Origin: Cyrtodaria siliqua
Lineage: Eukaryota; Mollusca; Bivalvia; Adapedonta; Hiatellidae
Reading direction: 5' to 3'
Assembly (NCBI GenBank): GCA_037043455.1
Contig: JAWPHD010001419.1
Span: forward strand, 124,001-188,000
Length of the DNA: 64,000 bases
Below the pieces are notes generated by a model. It was given only the letters and a program-made list of their open reading frames with translations, did no database searches and was not told the origin of the DNA. Made by a program: the position numbers and the translations under genes. Every line of letters starts with the position of its first letter. The stretch's first letter is position 1. Positions 44,916 through 55,530 of the stretch are shown here, piece by piece.

Positions 44916-45319
44916 CGTTTGGTTTTACTCCTAAATCATAATCCATATCAGCACATTTGCACAATTCGTATTGCAAGTAGAGACTATCGATCGCAACATA
45001 CATCATTACTTTAGTTAGATAAATAAAATACAATAAATAAATTCTCATACATTAAAGTGACCGTGAAAACGCCCGTCTCAACCAATATTTCCAGTTAACA
45101 CGAATGCTATAGTATCCCTTCCCACAAGCTGAACAACTGGTCAGTTTATAATGATAATGTTAGTGACGATGCAAAATGATTAGTTGTCTGACAAAAAAGT
45201 ACACATGCACAATGTACTCGATTTCTAAACGTGAAACATAAAATAGCTATACCCCTTACATATCAACGCGCATATAAATTTAATTTACAACCTTCATCAC
45301 TTTTGCCTAACGTGAAATT
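44916..45319. other. Unassigned stretch
   Basis: No feature recognised. The ORF at 44830-45048 (-) runs into the minisatellite. Confidence 0.4.
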
Positions 45320-45880
45320 TTGAAAATGCTGAACGTTTTTCGAAACAAAAATGAGGAAAAGCAAGGCGTAAACAAGTGTCAACCAGATACGACAGGCTAC
45401 CCCTACAGACAAAACGCTCTGCACAGTACCATTATTTTGACATATGTTTCGCACATTTTTCGATGCAGTATGAATAAACCTGGAATAAATCTCAATGACC
45501 TCATATTTGTGTACACCTCAATAACCCAATTGAGAGTCTCATCGCATAGGCTAGAGATTGAAACGGGTCGTTGGAATAAAACAATAAAAATACCAAGAGA
45601 AAACAGAAAATGCCAATTCTGTAGTTCTCTTGGAGATGAATTTCATTTTTTATTTGAATGCACATTATACAATGATCTGAGATCTACACTGTTTAAAAAG
45701 TACTTTTCGAAAAACAGCAACATGTTCAAAACTATAGAATTATTGCAGTCAGAAAATAAGCAACAATTACGAAACCTAGCCACATATTTGAAAAAAGAAA
45801 AAGTATTATCTGTGAAAACTCCCAATAAAAATTATATATTATGTTTGTGTTTTTATTTTAACACGCTCCTTGCAACTTAG
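45320..45880 (+). pseudogene. C-terminal part of a non-LTR retrotransposon protein
   Basis: 186 codons, open to a TAG at 45878. Residues in the middle read TQLRVSSHRLEIETGRW and CQFCSSLGDEFHFLFEC, a conserved stretch and CX2C...HX4C knuckle that I recognise from the C-terminus of many invertebrate LINE ORF2 proteins. The upstream RT is missing, so this is a 5'-truncated copy. It is followed by a 3' UTR with the imperfect inverted words GGCCTCGCCCAAATAGACC and GAGGCTAATAAAAG near 46188-46228, which resemble the LINE 3' end. The clade is uncertain (L1-like). Confidence 0.7.
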
Positions 45881-46494
45881 AGTTATAATATATCATGTAG
45901 GTCAAAATTCAGAGAGAAGCTTTAAAACAACAGTATTGTAATATTTAAAATTTTCATATCTTAAAAACACTTGTTACTAAAGAATAACGCGTTACATATG
46001 TGACATTGTTAGAATAATATAAAATTGTATTTGATAAACATGATTCTAAGTAATATTTATATTAACACTGTCATAACGCCATTGATATATTAGAAATGTT
46101 TGTTGTAAAATTGTTTAAAATTGTGCTCAAGAGTCATATATGACTTATTGCATAATATGTATGTACTTTGTAAGGTTTATTTGGGATGGCCTCGCCCAAA
46201 TAGACCTATAACGAGGCTAATAAAAGTTCTTCCGATCCTTCCTCAAGATGCTGTCCGACAAAATATACATATACGTGTGTATACACTAATCAACTTTTAT
46301 AATCGATCACCCAGGTTTCTTGAAAATAACACGTATACTAAAAACTAGAAATCACCAAAACACATACCAATATTTTATTAAGTTTATCAACAGGTTTTAG
46401 TCCAATCAAGGCAGATTAAGTTTTATAAATCGCTAGCGATATTTGTTAAATGACGCCAGTTAAAATTTCAAATGAAAATATGAATTATTAACAA
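45881..46494 (+). mobile_element. Likely 3' UTR of the LINE fragment, then spacer
   Basis: GATGGCCTCGCCCAAATAGA and ACGAGGCTAATAAAAGTTCT (46185-46230) look like the 3' tail of the LINE. Further right to 46494 nothing is recognised. Confidence 0.45.
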
Positions 46495-48215
46495 GAGGTC
46501 AATGACCTTGAAGCTCTACTGATATATTTTGATAGCTAGATCAGCATTCCTGTAAAGCTTCATAAAAATCTGTCAAGTAGTTTCAGAGGCGTAGTCGCTA
46601 TAAGTTGAAGTTTTTACTATATAACTCTAGGTAAACAAAGATGGCCACTGGCAGCCATGTTTAATGTCGAATCAAAATATTTTCGACAAGGATCAACATC
46701 TTGTCATGCTGATCATTTCAGGAATTGCCCCCTATCAATATCACTTACAGTTTTCAAGAAGTAGTCGCTACAAACTTGTTTTTAAAAATCTATGTTTAGC
46801 CGTGGTAGCCATCTTGAATTTCCGTCCGACCTGAAATTGTGCTAGGATCAACTAGACATCAAGAGCAACATTCCTGTGAAATTTCATGAAAATCTGTCAA
46901 GTAGTTTCAGAGGAGTAGTCGCTACAAATTTTTAATATACAAACTCTATGTAAACAAAGATGGCCACTGGTGCCCATGTTTAATGTCGAATCAAAATAAT
47001 TTTCGACATGGATCAACATCATGTCATGCTGATCATTTTAAAAAAAAGTCCCATATCAATATCACTTACAGTTTTCAAGAAGTAGTCGCTACAATTTTTT
47101 TTTTAAATCTCTTTTTAGCCATGGCGGCCATCTTGAATTTCCGGCCGACCTAAAAAACATCTGGGATCAATTAGACATCAAGAGCAACATTCCTGTGAAG
47201 TTTCATAAAAATTTGTCAAGTATTTTCAGAGGAGTAGTCGTTACAAGTTTTTACTATATAAATCTTTGTAAACAAAGATGGCCGCTAGCGGCCATGTTTA
47301 AAGTCGCATCGAAATAAATTTCGACAAGGATCAACATCATGTCATGTTGATGATTTTAGAAAACGTCCCATATCAATATCACTTACAGTTTTCAAGAAGT
47401 AGTCGCTACAAATTTATTTATTTTAAATCTATTTTTAGCTGTGGCGGCCATCTTGAATTTTTGGCAAGCCTGACATTTTGCTAGGATCAACTAGTCATCA
47501 TGAGCAACATTCCTGCGAAGATTCTCGAACATCCGTCAAGTAGTTTCAGAGGAGTAGTCGCTACAAATTTTTACTATATAACTCTTTGTAAACAAAGATG
47601 GCCACTGGCAGCCATGTTTAACTTCGAATCAAAATAATGTTCGACTAGGATCAACGTCATGGCATGCTGATCATTTTAGAAAAAGTCCCATATCAATATC
47701 ACTTATAGTTTTCAAGAAGTAGTCGCTACAAACTTCTTTTTTAAAAATCTATTTTTAGCTGTGGCGGCCATCTTGAATTTCTGGCCGACCTGACCTGAAA
47801 TTTTGCTAGGATCAATAAGACATCAAGAGCAACATTCCTGTAAAGTTTCATAAAAATCCGCAAAGTAGTTTCAGAGGAGTAGTCACTACAAGTTTTTACT
47901 ATATAACTCTATGTAAACAAAGATGGCCACTGGCAGCCATGTTTAACGTCGAATCAAAACGATTTTTGACAAGGACCAACATCATGTCATGCTGATCATT
48001 TGAGAAAAAGTCCCATATCAATATCACTTATAGTTTTCAAGAAGTAGTCGCTACAAACTTGTATTTTAAAAATCTATTTTTAGCTTTGGCGGCCATCTTG
48101 GATTTCACATCAACATGAATTTTTGCTAGGATCAACTAGACTTCATGGGCAACATTTCTTTAAAGTTTCATGAATATCCATCCAGCAGTTTCAGAGGAGT
48201 AGTCGCTACAAATAA
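46495..48215. repeat. 320-bp satellite, about five and a half units
   Basis: CAAAGATGGCC recurs at about 46636, 46955, 47273, 47593 and 47918 (spacing 318-325). Each unit also holds TTTTCAAGAAGTAGTCGCTA, GGCGGCCATCTTGAATTT, GGATCAACTAGACATCA, GAGCAACATTCCTGTGAA and GTAGTTTCAGAGGAGTAGTC. The array ends in the GACGGACA run. No coding capacity. Confidence 0.95.
46636..48100. promoter_or_regulatory. Regular array of CAAGATGGC-type motifs
   Basis: Each satellite unit has AAGATGGCC on the plus strand and, about 170 bp on, GGCCATCTTG (the same word on the minus strand), ten in all. (C)AAGATGGC is the core recognised by YY1-type zinc-finger proteins in animals. Binding is inference. Confidence 0.35.
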
Positions 48216-48220
48216 AAGTA

Positions 48221-48262
48221 TACAGACAGACGGACAGACGGACAGACGGACGAACGACGGAC
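48221..48262. repeat. (GACGGACA)n run
   Basis: CAGACAGACGGACAGACGGA and continuing to GACGGACG; a terminal run typical of these mollusc repeats. Confidence 0.95.
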
Positions 48263-48360
48263 GCCGCACCACGGCATAAGCTCTGCTGTTCTCTGATCAG
48301 TCGAGCTAAAAATATATAATTTTTTGAAAAGTGACCGATTGTAAAGGTTGAGTGGTGTAT

Positions 48361-48862
48361 ATAGAGGATCTTACATGAGTGACTGTGTATTATTGATTTT
48401 AATAAACGAGTTGGATAAAATGATAGGTCACGAGGCTCTGCCGAGTATCCTATGATTTTATCCAAGAATTTAATTATTAAAGTCAATAATACACAGTCAC
48501 GAATGTAAGATTCTGTTTATCACATAACACACATAGTTTCACTTTAATGTTGTCAATTTACCTTCTTATACGGCGCTACGTTACGCTGCTGTAAATGCGT
48601 TTGCCGTACAAATAATGCGACAACTTAAACCAAATTTAACGTAACTAACATGCATTTTATGAAGTAAGATTTCAAATAATGATAAATAGTTAAGGTGTCT
48701 GAACGTATCGTATGACATGCCATGCAAAAACTTGGGATTAAACGTTTTACTGTATACAAACATAGTGATTCTTCCTCATTTGCATCTGTAATACACTAGT
48801 GTATTATGAAAAATAAGTCATGGCTTTATTGCACTCCCAGAAGCCATGTTACGTGATAAATA
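48361..48862. mobile_element. Foldback element, GAGGATC family, copy 4
   Basis: Begins ATAGAGGATCTTACATGAGT; the hairpin left half (GACTGTGTATTATTGA / TCAATAATACACAGTC) has an imperfect loop around GAGGCTCTGCCGAG; then TTCTGTTTATCACATAACAC and, at the right end, GTTACGTGATAAAT. No TA duplication could be fixed here. Confidence 0.75.
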
Positions 48863-48970
48863 CCGTGTAAGCAATGAACTGTTTGTCCGAAATCATGTTT
48901 GTCCGAAATCATTGATATAATCTATATTTACTTGTCATTTCCTTGTTATTTATTCATTGGAATCAACCAT

Positions 48971-49352
48971 AAGGTTTACTCTAGTGAACCACGTGAGGTT
49001 TGGTTTACTCTAGTGAACCACATAAGGTTTACTCTAGTGAACCACATAAGGTTTACTCTAGTGAGCTACATAAGGTTTACTCTAATGAGCATAAGGTTTA
49101 CTCTAGTGAACCACATAAGGTTTACTCTAGTGAGCTACATAATGTTTACTCTAGTGAGCATAAGGTTTACTCTAGTGAACCACATAAGGTTTACTCTAGT
49201 GAGCTACATAAGGTTTACTCTAGTGAACCACATAAGGTTTGCTCTAGTGAGCTACATAAGGTTTACTCTAGTGAACCACATAAGGTTTGCTCTAGTGAGC
49301 TACATAAGGTTTACTCTAGTGAACCACATAAGGTTTGCTCTAGTAAACCACA
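48971..49352 (+). repeat. 24-bp minisatellite with frame-preserving variants
   Basis: Unit GTTTACTCTAGTGAACCACA plus TAAG alternates with GTTTACTCTAGTGAGCTACATAAG; some units lack 6 bp (GAGCATAAG). All lengths are multiples of three, so two plus-strand frames stay open (VYSSEPHK... and RFTLVNHI...), giving spurious 144- and 153-codon ORFs. Confidence 0.95.
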
Positions 49353-49377
49353 CACAATGAGTCTAATGACTGAAATA

Positions 49378-49520
49378 CATGTATTGCTTCTTGTACCATA
49401 TTTTCTGAACGTTATCGTTCATTCGAAACCTTAAAGTGAAACATTTAAAACAATAAACACTATATACAATACAATATGGAAAACATCCATGATGCGTTAT
49501 AACTTTGGCTTAGTATTATG
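49378..49520 (+). repeat. Dispersed repeat D, copy 1
   Basis: TGTATTGCTTCTTG, TGAAACATTTAAAACAATAA, ACATCCATGATG and TATAACTTTGGCTTAGTAT match 62196-62345 in the same order. Confidence 0.65.
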
Positions 49521-50400
49521 CAGCGTCATAGAATCCCCAGCAGCCTTTTCCCCACTGGCCATTCCAATGCGGTACCCCTATTGTACGCTCCTTTGTTTGT
49601 CTTGTCGTTTACCTTATTTCCAAACAATTATTTATGCTGACCTTACATTATTAACCTATACTCACTACTGAATTGCGCTCTGTTTGATGTTAATTCAAAT
49701 TATACACTTTCAACGGAATACATAAAAAAGATACACCGATATGAAACTGAATTGGCCATTTATTTAGTAAATGACATAATTGAAAATGTATTCAAATCAT
49801 ATCTTAAAACACTTATGTACGTATAACATTCCGTGTATTTATTAAATTTGAATTAATAACATCAAAGGTGGGGGACGACAAATATAAACGTCACATATTG
49901 CTAAAATATCTACCTTATGAGGTATTACAGCAATAACCTCATCCGCAACTGTAGAGTGAGACAAATATGTGAACTGGAAATTACAATTATTACATTCATG
50001 TAAGCATTGATTTAACACATGTGAATATACTACATTTGACTAGATAAATTGCGAATTCGCTGTAAAAGTATACATAACATTACTTTTCGTAAATATCTCA
50101 ACACAATGAGTGTAATATCTTATAGACTAAACAATATTCGAAGCTAAAACACCCTTAACTTTTTTAAATCCATAGTGTTACAGTATTGTTACAAACGGAA
50201 TAGTTACACAAGAAATCATTTCCAGAGGCCCCTGTCCCCATGGCCTGTGTTGACAATACAAAAGTACTGTACATGTACAAGTATCTTACGCTAGATAAAC
50301 ATGGCAGCGACTCCTGACCCCATGCCTTGATTATCAAACGTTTACAATTACCATAATAAAATTGTATTTACATGATCATATACCTAAATTTATGAAAAAA
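49521..50400. other. Unassigned stretch
   Basis: A fragment of dispersed repeat B (CCACTGGCCATTCCAATGCG) lies near 49553. Otherwise nothing recognised. Confidence 0.4.
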
Positions 50401-50404
50401 CGGC

Positions 50405-50797
50405 TGCTTATATTTTCAAAACCGGAATTCTGATATATTTTTTTAAAAGCGTTTGAAGACCACCGGCCCATCAACTGTATTTTTTATCAGGGGTACTCAA
50501 ATTAGCAGCGGTTGTAGCTGCATCGATACGGAAGCTGTGCTCTTTATACAATTGGGTATTACAGCCTGTCCAACTTAAAGAACGGTGAAAGTTTGTGGTG
50601 AAAAATTACCTGGAAACAGGAGTTCCTTCCATAAAGGAGAATAAGGGCCCAGTTGATGGCATACGCATTTGAATATAAGCAAATAAAGCATGAGAAGGGC
50701 ATTGGTTTATGCTATCATTGCAGCACTGGATGTAAAGCTTCTGTTTACTTCCTTTGCTATAACTAAATATAAAAAGATCGGACAGGGAAAGTAGCAT
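50405..50797 (-). pseudogene. Tyrosine recombinase, catalytic C-terminal part
   Basis: The open frame 50797-50606 reads YSKGSKQKLYIQC, CPSHALFAYIQMR, TGPLFSFMEGTPVSR, the layout of DIRS recombinases (substrate-binding loop, CPxxAL, GPLF, P(I/V)SR). Beyond it, in other frames, are YKEHSFRIDAATTAA (the catalytic H-x-x-R box) and GRWSSNAF with KYIRIP one frame over (the nucleophile Tyr region). Stops and frame changes between these blocks show decay. The first catalytic Arg region lies where the SINE and repeat B inserted. Confidence 0.75.
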
Positions 50798-50912
50798 TCA
50801 AGGAGGACAGTCAACTATAATATTTATAATTAAGTTGTCTAATTATAAACTATATGTTTAGAATTAGACAATTCTAATTCCACTCCAACTATTTTATTAG
50901 AAATCTGGTTAA
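50788..50912. repeat. Fragment of dispersed repeat B and flank
   Basis: AAGTAGCATTCAAGGAGGAC AGTCAA matches the start of the repeat at 24389 and 53273. A short palindrome of AATTAGACAA/TTGTCTAATT follows. Confidence 0.6.
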
Positions 50913-51222
50913 CTGAATGTTGTTTAACGGCTCATCAACACAGTATAGGTTATTTAGAGCCGCCCAAGAGAGAGGGGAAGGGATACATAGGAATCCGGGA
51001 ATCTGCCCTACTCTTATTATCGAATAGATTCCTATGGTTCTTTAACGTGCTCGGAGGATAGACCGACACACGGGACCGCCCGGTTTACGTCCCCATCCGA
51101 CGGACGGGGCTAAGGGAAAGTGTCTTGCCCAAGAACACACCGACGGAACTCAGTGGCACCACGGAGGATTGAACCCAGGGCCTCCGGTTACAAATCCACC
51201 GCGCTACCGACTGCGCCACGCC
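50913..51222 (-). mobile_element. V-type SINE with 11-bp target duplication
   Basis: Minus-strand element with A box (GTGGCGCAGTCGGTAGCGCG), B box (TGGGTTCAATCC) and the V-type segment GTTCTTGGGCAAGACACTTT, ending in GATGAGCCGTTAAACAACAT. It is bracketed by AATCTGGTTAA at 50902-50912 and 51223-51233, an 11-bp target duplication. The anticodon-like loop has TGT. It interrupts the recombinase pseudogene. Confidence 0.9.
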
Positions 51223-51234
51223 AATCTGGTTAAA

Positions 51235-51396
51235 CATAGCTGCCAGGAATTTAGTGAAACAAAAATCAATGGACAGTCTAATATCCTCCATAGAAGATGG
51301 TAATTTGTATTCTTTACCAAATGTTGTGTTAATGAATTGCTTATATACAGTAATTGCTGTCTGATAGTTTTGTTGACTTGACACGCCCTTAAGCAT
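51235..51396 (-). pseudogene. Tyrosine recombinase, N-terminal part
   Basis: About 50 codons on the minus strand (SSQQNYQTAITVYKQFINTT, LPSSMEDIRLSIDFCFTKFL) resembling the SAM-like core-binding domain of DIRS recombinases. The match ends where the SINE target duplication begins. Confidence 0.65.
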
Positions 51397-51689
51397 TGTT
51401 CAACAAATCAGTAGCCACACTTCTTAAAAAATCAACCTCTCATCTTCTATGTCCATGACCACTGGGTTATGGAATGGACACAGCTGAAGGAATCCCCCCA
51501 TTCAATCTGCAGACGAGAAAGTTTGTCTGCTAAAGTATTTGTGAGACAAGCAATGTGACAAGCTTGAACATTGAACAACTAAACGTCTTACTAAATGCAT
51601 GATTACTTTATCTTTTGATGTTTACTTATTGATAATATAGACAAAGCTAAATTATCTGCATGAAGCATAATGCATTTGTTGTGGATCTG

Positions 51690-51835
51690 TTATATGGTAA
51701 TTGTTCCATGAGTCTGGCCATTTCTTTGTAAACAACTGATATCCAAGATAACCACCGAATCCAATATTACTCGCATCCGTGTAGAGGTTCAGAGTAGTTG
51801 ATCTGTGTCCCATATGTCAGACAAAAACAGCGACT
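51690..51835 (-). pseudogene. RNase H-like segment of the DIRS remnant
   Basis: The minus frame gives LNLYTDASNIGFGGYLGYQL, FTKKWPDSWNNY, matching the YTDAS...GFGGY start and KWP..W of DIRS RNase H; the Asp of TDAS is catalytic in the family. Further conserved parts are frame-shifted (HADNLAL on the far side). Confidence 0.7.
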
Positions 51836-51876
51836 TTCCATTGAAAGTTGTTATGAATACCGACACTGCTTCTGAA

Positions 51877-52075
51877 TCAGCTCTGGCTAAATGCATTTTC
51901 AATATCATTTGTTGCCATTAATGCACCCTTTCCGAATTGTTTAATGAGATTAACTGGCTGGTGATATTGTACAGAACATAGTTCTGGAGGTATGCCCTCG
52001 TTTATCGAGTTACCTTCTGGATAGGATAAATGGTGAATGACACGTAATTCACCAGGAGACATTTTAAGTACTAAG
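51877..52075 (-). pseudogene. DIRS-like reverse transcriptase, first motifs
   Basis: Minus frame: YISNLVLKMSPGELRVIHHL, SYPEGNSINEGIPPEL, LIKQFGKGALMATNDIENAF. This matches the SPGExRLIHHLSYPEGxSxNxGIP and DI..AF motif block of DIRS reverse transcriptases (the Asp of NDIENAF corresponds to the first catalytic Asp). The downstream RT motifs are missing, so there has been a large internal deletion. Confidence 0.85.
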
Positions 52076-52140
52076 TTTGATATATATATATATATATAAG
52101 GCGTGTAATTGCTGTTTGTTTTAATGCTTGTATTTGATTG

Positions 52141-52777
52141 TCTGCGCATGCTTTCAGTGAATTCTATACTCAGTGTACGACATTTGTAATTTTGTTTCAT
52201 ACATATCACTTCTGTAAATTGGGGTCGTAGTAAAAACAAACACGACAGGGTTTTAAGATACATTTAATATAAAGATAGAAAAAGAAGACCTACAACACAA
52301 AAAGAAGACCTACAACACAAAAAGAAGACCTACAACACAAATAAGAAGAATTAATACAATTAAATTCATAACATTCGAACCAACTCACAACTTGACTCGG
52401 CGTAAATAAAAGAATATCACAGAAATAATTAGCTAAATAAGTAAAACATCTTACCAGCGCCAATATATGGTAGACTCGAAGTAATATAAAGGTATATAAA
52501 CTCTTCGCAAAGTATATAAAGATTACGTATGAGAGAACCAACGATGCAGAATATGAGATAGTCACAAGCAGAATGGTGGTATAGAACGAAAGAAGGAACA
52601 CATTGTTAGAATTTTGCGGGTTAATAAACACGTGCACTCAGGAAATATCTCACATGCCACGCTATGACACTCATGCTAGATACAATACAACGTGCATTAT
52701 TATATAAAGACATGGACATCACTGTACAGAACATGTTACATCTACAAAACTAACACAGACGATACAACATTAATATA
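52141..52777. other. Short tandem repeat and unassigned sequence
   Basis: A 20-bp unit (AAAAAGAAGACCTACAACAC) is repeated three times at 52278-52338. A (TA)n run lies at 52080-52098. No gene supported in 52290-52637 (-). Confidence 0.6.
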
Positions 52778-53254
52778 CTGAAAGGAAAAAGAAACGCATA
52801 CTGGGTATTTCCGCTATATATTGTATGTTTAAAATGCTACTGCTAATCGAATGGTACTAGGCGACATTAGGCCAGACCTTTTGGGAAGAAGGTTTAAACA
52901 ACACCGCAAACACCAATGGTTACCCTTTAAAGTTTCATTATCGACAGAATGCGCATTTGGCTCAAGCAGGTGAGCAAACTCAGGCTTTAAACGTTACAAT
53001 ATCTTAACATTCAACACAATATTGAAATGTTTTGACTTTTCAAGCGAAACTTCAACATTTATGAATTTCGTGTAACAAAGCATACTTTGATTAAAAGGTC
53101 TACTACATGATAGAATTGTCCTTGCTGTAAATAATTATGTAGCCCCTTTTTGTACAAACACGTTGAGATATATCTGGAACATTACGTGGAATTAGGTGTA
53201 TATAACAGTGTAGGATAGGAAATGTTTTGATTATGCGTTTCTTTTTCCTTTCAG
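52778..53254 (+). mobile_element. MITE family A, diverged complete copy
   Basis: 477 bp with ends CTGAAAGGAAAAAGAAACGC and complement, flanked by TA (52776-52777, 53255-53256). The interior matches family A (TTTCCGCTATATATTGTATG, TAATCGAATGGTACTAGG, GAATGCGCATTTGGCTC). The terminal 20 bp differ from the CACTCAAG type, showing at least two end variants. Confidence 0.9.
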
Positions 53255-53272
53255 TATATAAATATCAAATAA

Positions 53273-53615
53273 AAAAGTAGCATTCAAGGACAACAGTCAA
53301 CCACACACATACAGAAACAAAGAACAACTTTAAAGATGAATAAAAGGACAAAAAGGACAACACAAACACAAGAGGGTTGACAATAGGGCTACCGCCTTGG
53401 AACGGTCAGTGGCAAAAAAGGCCGCGGGTGGTTTAAACCAGGTTCTATAACTGGTTTACATTTACACAGTGAGCTGAATTTCGTGTCTTTAAACCCTCGG
53501 TGCCCTTTTTACCACTGACCGTTTCAAGGCGGTACGCATATAGCAAACCTTTTATGTTTGTGGTGTCGCATACTTGGCTTATATGTTTCCTTGTAATTGT
53601 TGTTTGTTTTGTATA
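53273..53615 (+). repeat. Dispersed repeat B, copy 2, with internal hairpin
   Basis: Parallels 24389-24570. It holds inverted segments CGCCTTGGAACGGTCAGTGG / CCACTGACCGTTTCAAGGCG (about 53392-53411 and 53512-53531), able to form a long stem. Confidence 0.75.
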
Positions 53616-54591
53616 CTTGTTTATGGTGAGGTTTATCACAGACCTAATAACAAATAGATTGGACATTACGAACATTGTGTAAATTTCAAGTGGCACAGTT
53701 CGAACATTTCAAAAATATTTCCCAACTTTAAACACACATATCATGAAGACTTTTGTAGATACAAGTTTCATTCAAGCAGCTAAATCCCATCACAAATTTA
53801 ATTTTCTTTCCAATGATAGTATTTTGTTTTCTCTTACATTGAGAGCAAAAAAGGAGTTTGATGGAAACTTTGACCATGTCAAAACATTGATTTTTAAGAG
53901 AAAAGCGAAAAATGATGACATTTTTTATACAATTTCTTATTTTGAAAATGAACATGAATTATTATAATCCCATTTTGCTATTCACTATGAATCTTTTGGA
54001 TGTATTCTCATCAATATCGGTGAATAATTGAGAGAGAAGATAGAAGCAAAAGTTAAGGTGCCACGTGACATTTTGGTTAAGATAGGAAGTTTCCTATCTG
54101 TTTATTAATATGTCTGTGGATTTATTCAGTGAACGCTATATTTTCTGTTCGACCTTTATACATACCTGTGGAATTAGTTCCGTCTGGAACTAAGATTTGT
54201 TTTAGTTTTATTATGATTAGGTACGTTTTCTTATATGAAACACTAATTATCTTTAACACCTCAGACGGATAATACTGCGATAAAACCATTAATCACTTCA
54301 CTGCATCCTCTGTTTATGTGTCTGGTAGTTCATGTTCACATGTGATTGTCATTTTATATGCGACAGTATTATAAATATACAATCTTAAATAGAAATACGA
54401 GAGCTCTCCGAACAGTTCGTGGACATTTTAAGTTGTTAAAGTTGTAGCCGTGTTAATCTGAAGAAAACATGTATAGCCAAACTGTTCAATGATTTGAGGA
54501 TCACGTTTTCAAATTTCATAATCAAAGGTTTTCAAATAAAGAAGTCAAAGAGTGTCTTGCATTATACTGAACGCCCGGCGCAGGTATGACG
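53616..54591. other. Unassigned stretch
   Basis: Open frames of about 75 codons exist on both strands over 53728-53967, but neither shows a recognisable family. No repeat seen. Confidence 0.4.
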
Positions 54592-55530
54592 TCAAGTTTT
54601 ATTCCTTCTCAAATAGTCTCCACAACAGCGGAAACATTTCTCTTGACGTAATACCCATGTGTTAAATACGTCTGCGACCAGCTGTTTATCTATTTTTGAT
54701 AATATTGCCATTGTTTTATATTTTAATTCTTTTAAAACGCCGATCCTTCTGCCTCGGAGTTATCCCTTTAGGTGTTGGAACAGCCTTGACGTGAGAAATG
54801 TTTCATCAACAACGATTAGGGTCTCACATCTCTAGTATCTCCCCTGAAAGTTCACGGACTTAGAGACAAAAGGAAAATAAAAAATAATTCTATTTTTTTC
54901 TCAATTTTAGGCAGTTTTTGATTTGAAAATATGATGTGTTTTTTTTACTTTAGCATACATCTGCAGTGTAAAAGACAGATGATACAGAAAATCCAATGTT
55001 GATATGAGGTTTCATTTAAATTTCAGAAGTGTTTGATTTAAGCATCACATATTCAGCTAGATAGTGTATGAATTATGCATTTTTCATAGGGGTCACATAA
55101 ACATGAGCGAGAAGAATAACCAACCTGGCTAACTTATGTATTTTATTGTTTTAAATTACTGGTCTTGACTATACTGAAGATATTAAACCAACAACAATGT
55201 CAGCTGCGCAGCTTTGAAGCTCAGATGTTGGAAAAGGCTGTACAGTAACTCTATGGGAAAATTAATTGAGGTGTGAGATCTTGGTCTTCCGGCGTTTATA
55301 TCATTCGGGCTCTTCCTTCTCGAAAACGCTTGTGCCACTTGTAAACTACAGATCTGGATGTAGCCAGGCGTTTTCTAGATGAAACTAAGAATTTCTTTGT
55401 TTCCAATGGTGTTTTATTCAGTTCAACACACACTTTTACAATCGTACCATGCTCCGCCCAGAGGTATGACGTCTCAGAATTTGCGCTACTTTCAGTCATA
55501 GTCACCCTTAATTCCAAGTAATATTCCACA
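54592..55530 (-). pseudogene. Mariner-type transposase relic
   Basis: N-terminal part 55529-55296 (-): ELNKTPLETKKFLVSS and VVYKWHKRFREGRARM match the Mos1-type helix-turn-helix (…YKWHKRFREGR…). C-terminal part 54711-54592 (-): DKQLVADVFNTWVLRQEKCF, RCCGDYLRRNKT then TGA, the W..R..KC...GDY end of mariner transposases. Between them only decayed sequence with stops is seen, and no DDD motif could be read. Its N-terminal edge is contiguous with half a family-A MITE (55505-55883). Confidence 0.6.

Larger units (their letters stand above)
50401..52140 (-). mobile_element. DIRS-like retrotransposon remains
   Basis: On the minus strand, in the order expected for DIRS elements: reverse transcriptase start (52070-51877), RNase H (about 51830-51690), tyrosine recombinase N-terminal part (51396-51235), then after a SINE and a piece of repeat B the recombinase C-terminal part (50797-50405). 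All parts carry stops or frameshifts. The termini of the element were not found. Confidence 0.75.

Noticed and set aside
48899..49434. Repeat protein genes in two frames
   Set aside because: Both are translations of a 24-bp minisatellite; no start context, splice site or signal supports a gene.
51110..51222. tRNA-Thr(TGT)-like gene
   Set aside because: It is the head of a SINE with V-type domain and exact target duplications.
53728..53967. 75-codon ORFs on both strands
   Set aside because: Neither has a recognisable family; overlapping open frames are expected by chance in AT-rich DNA at this length.
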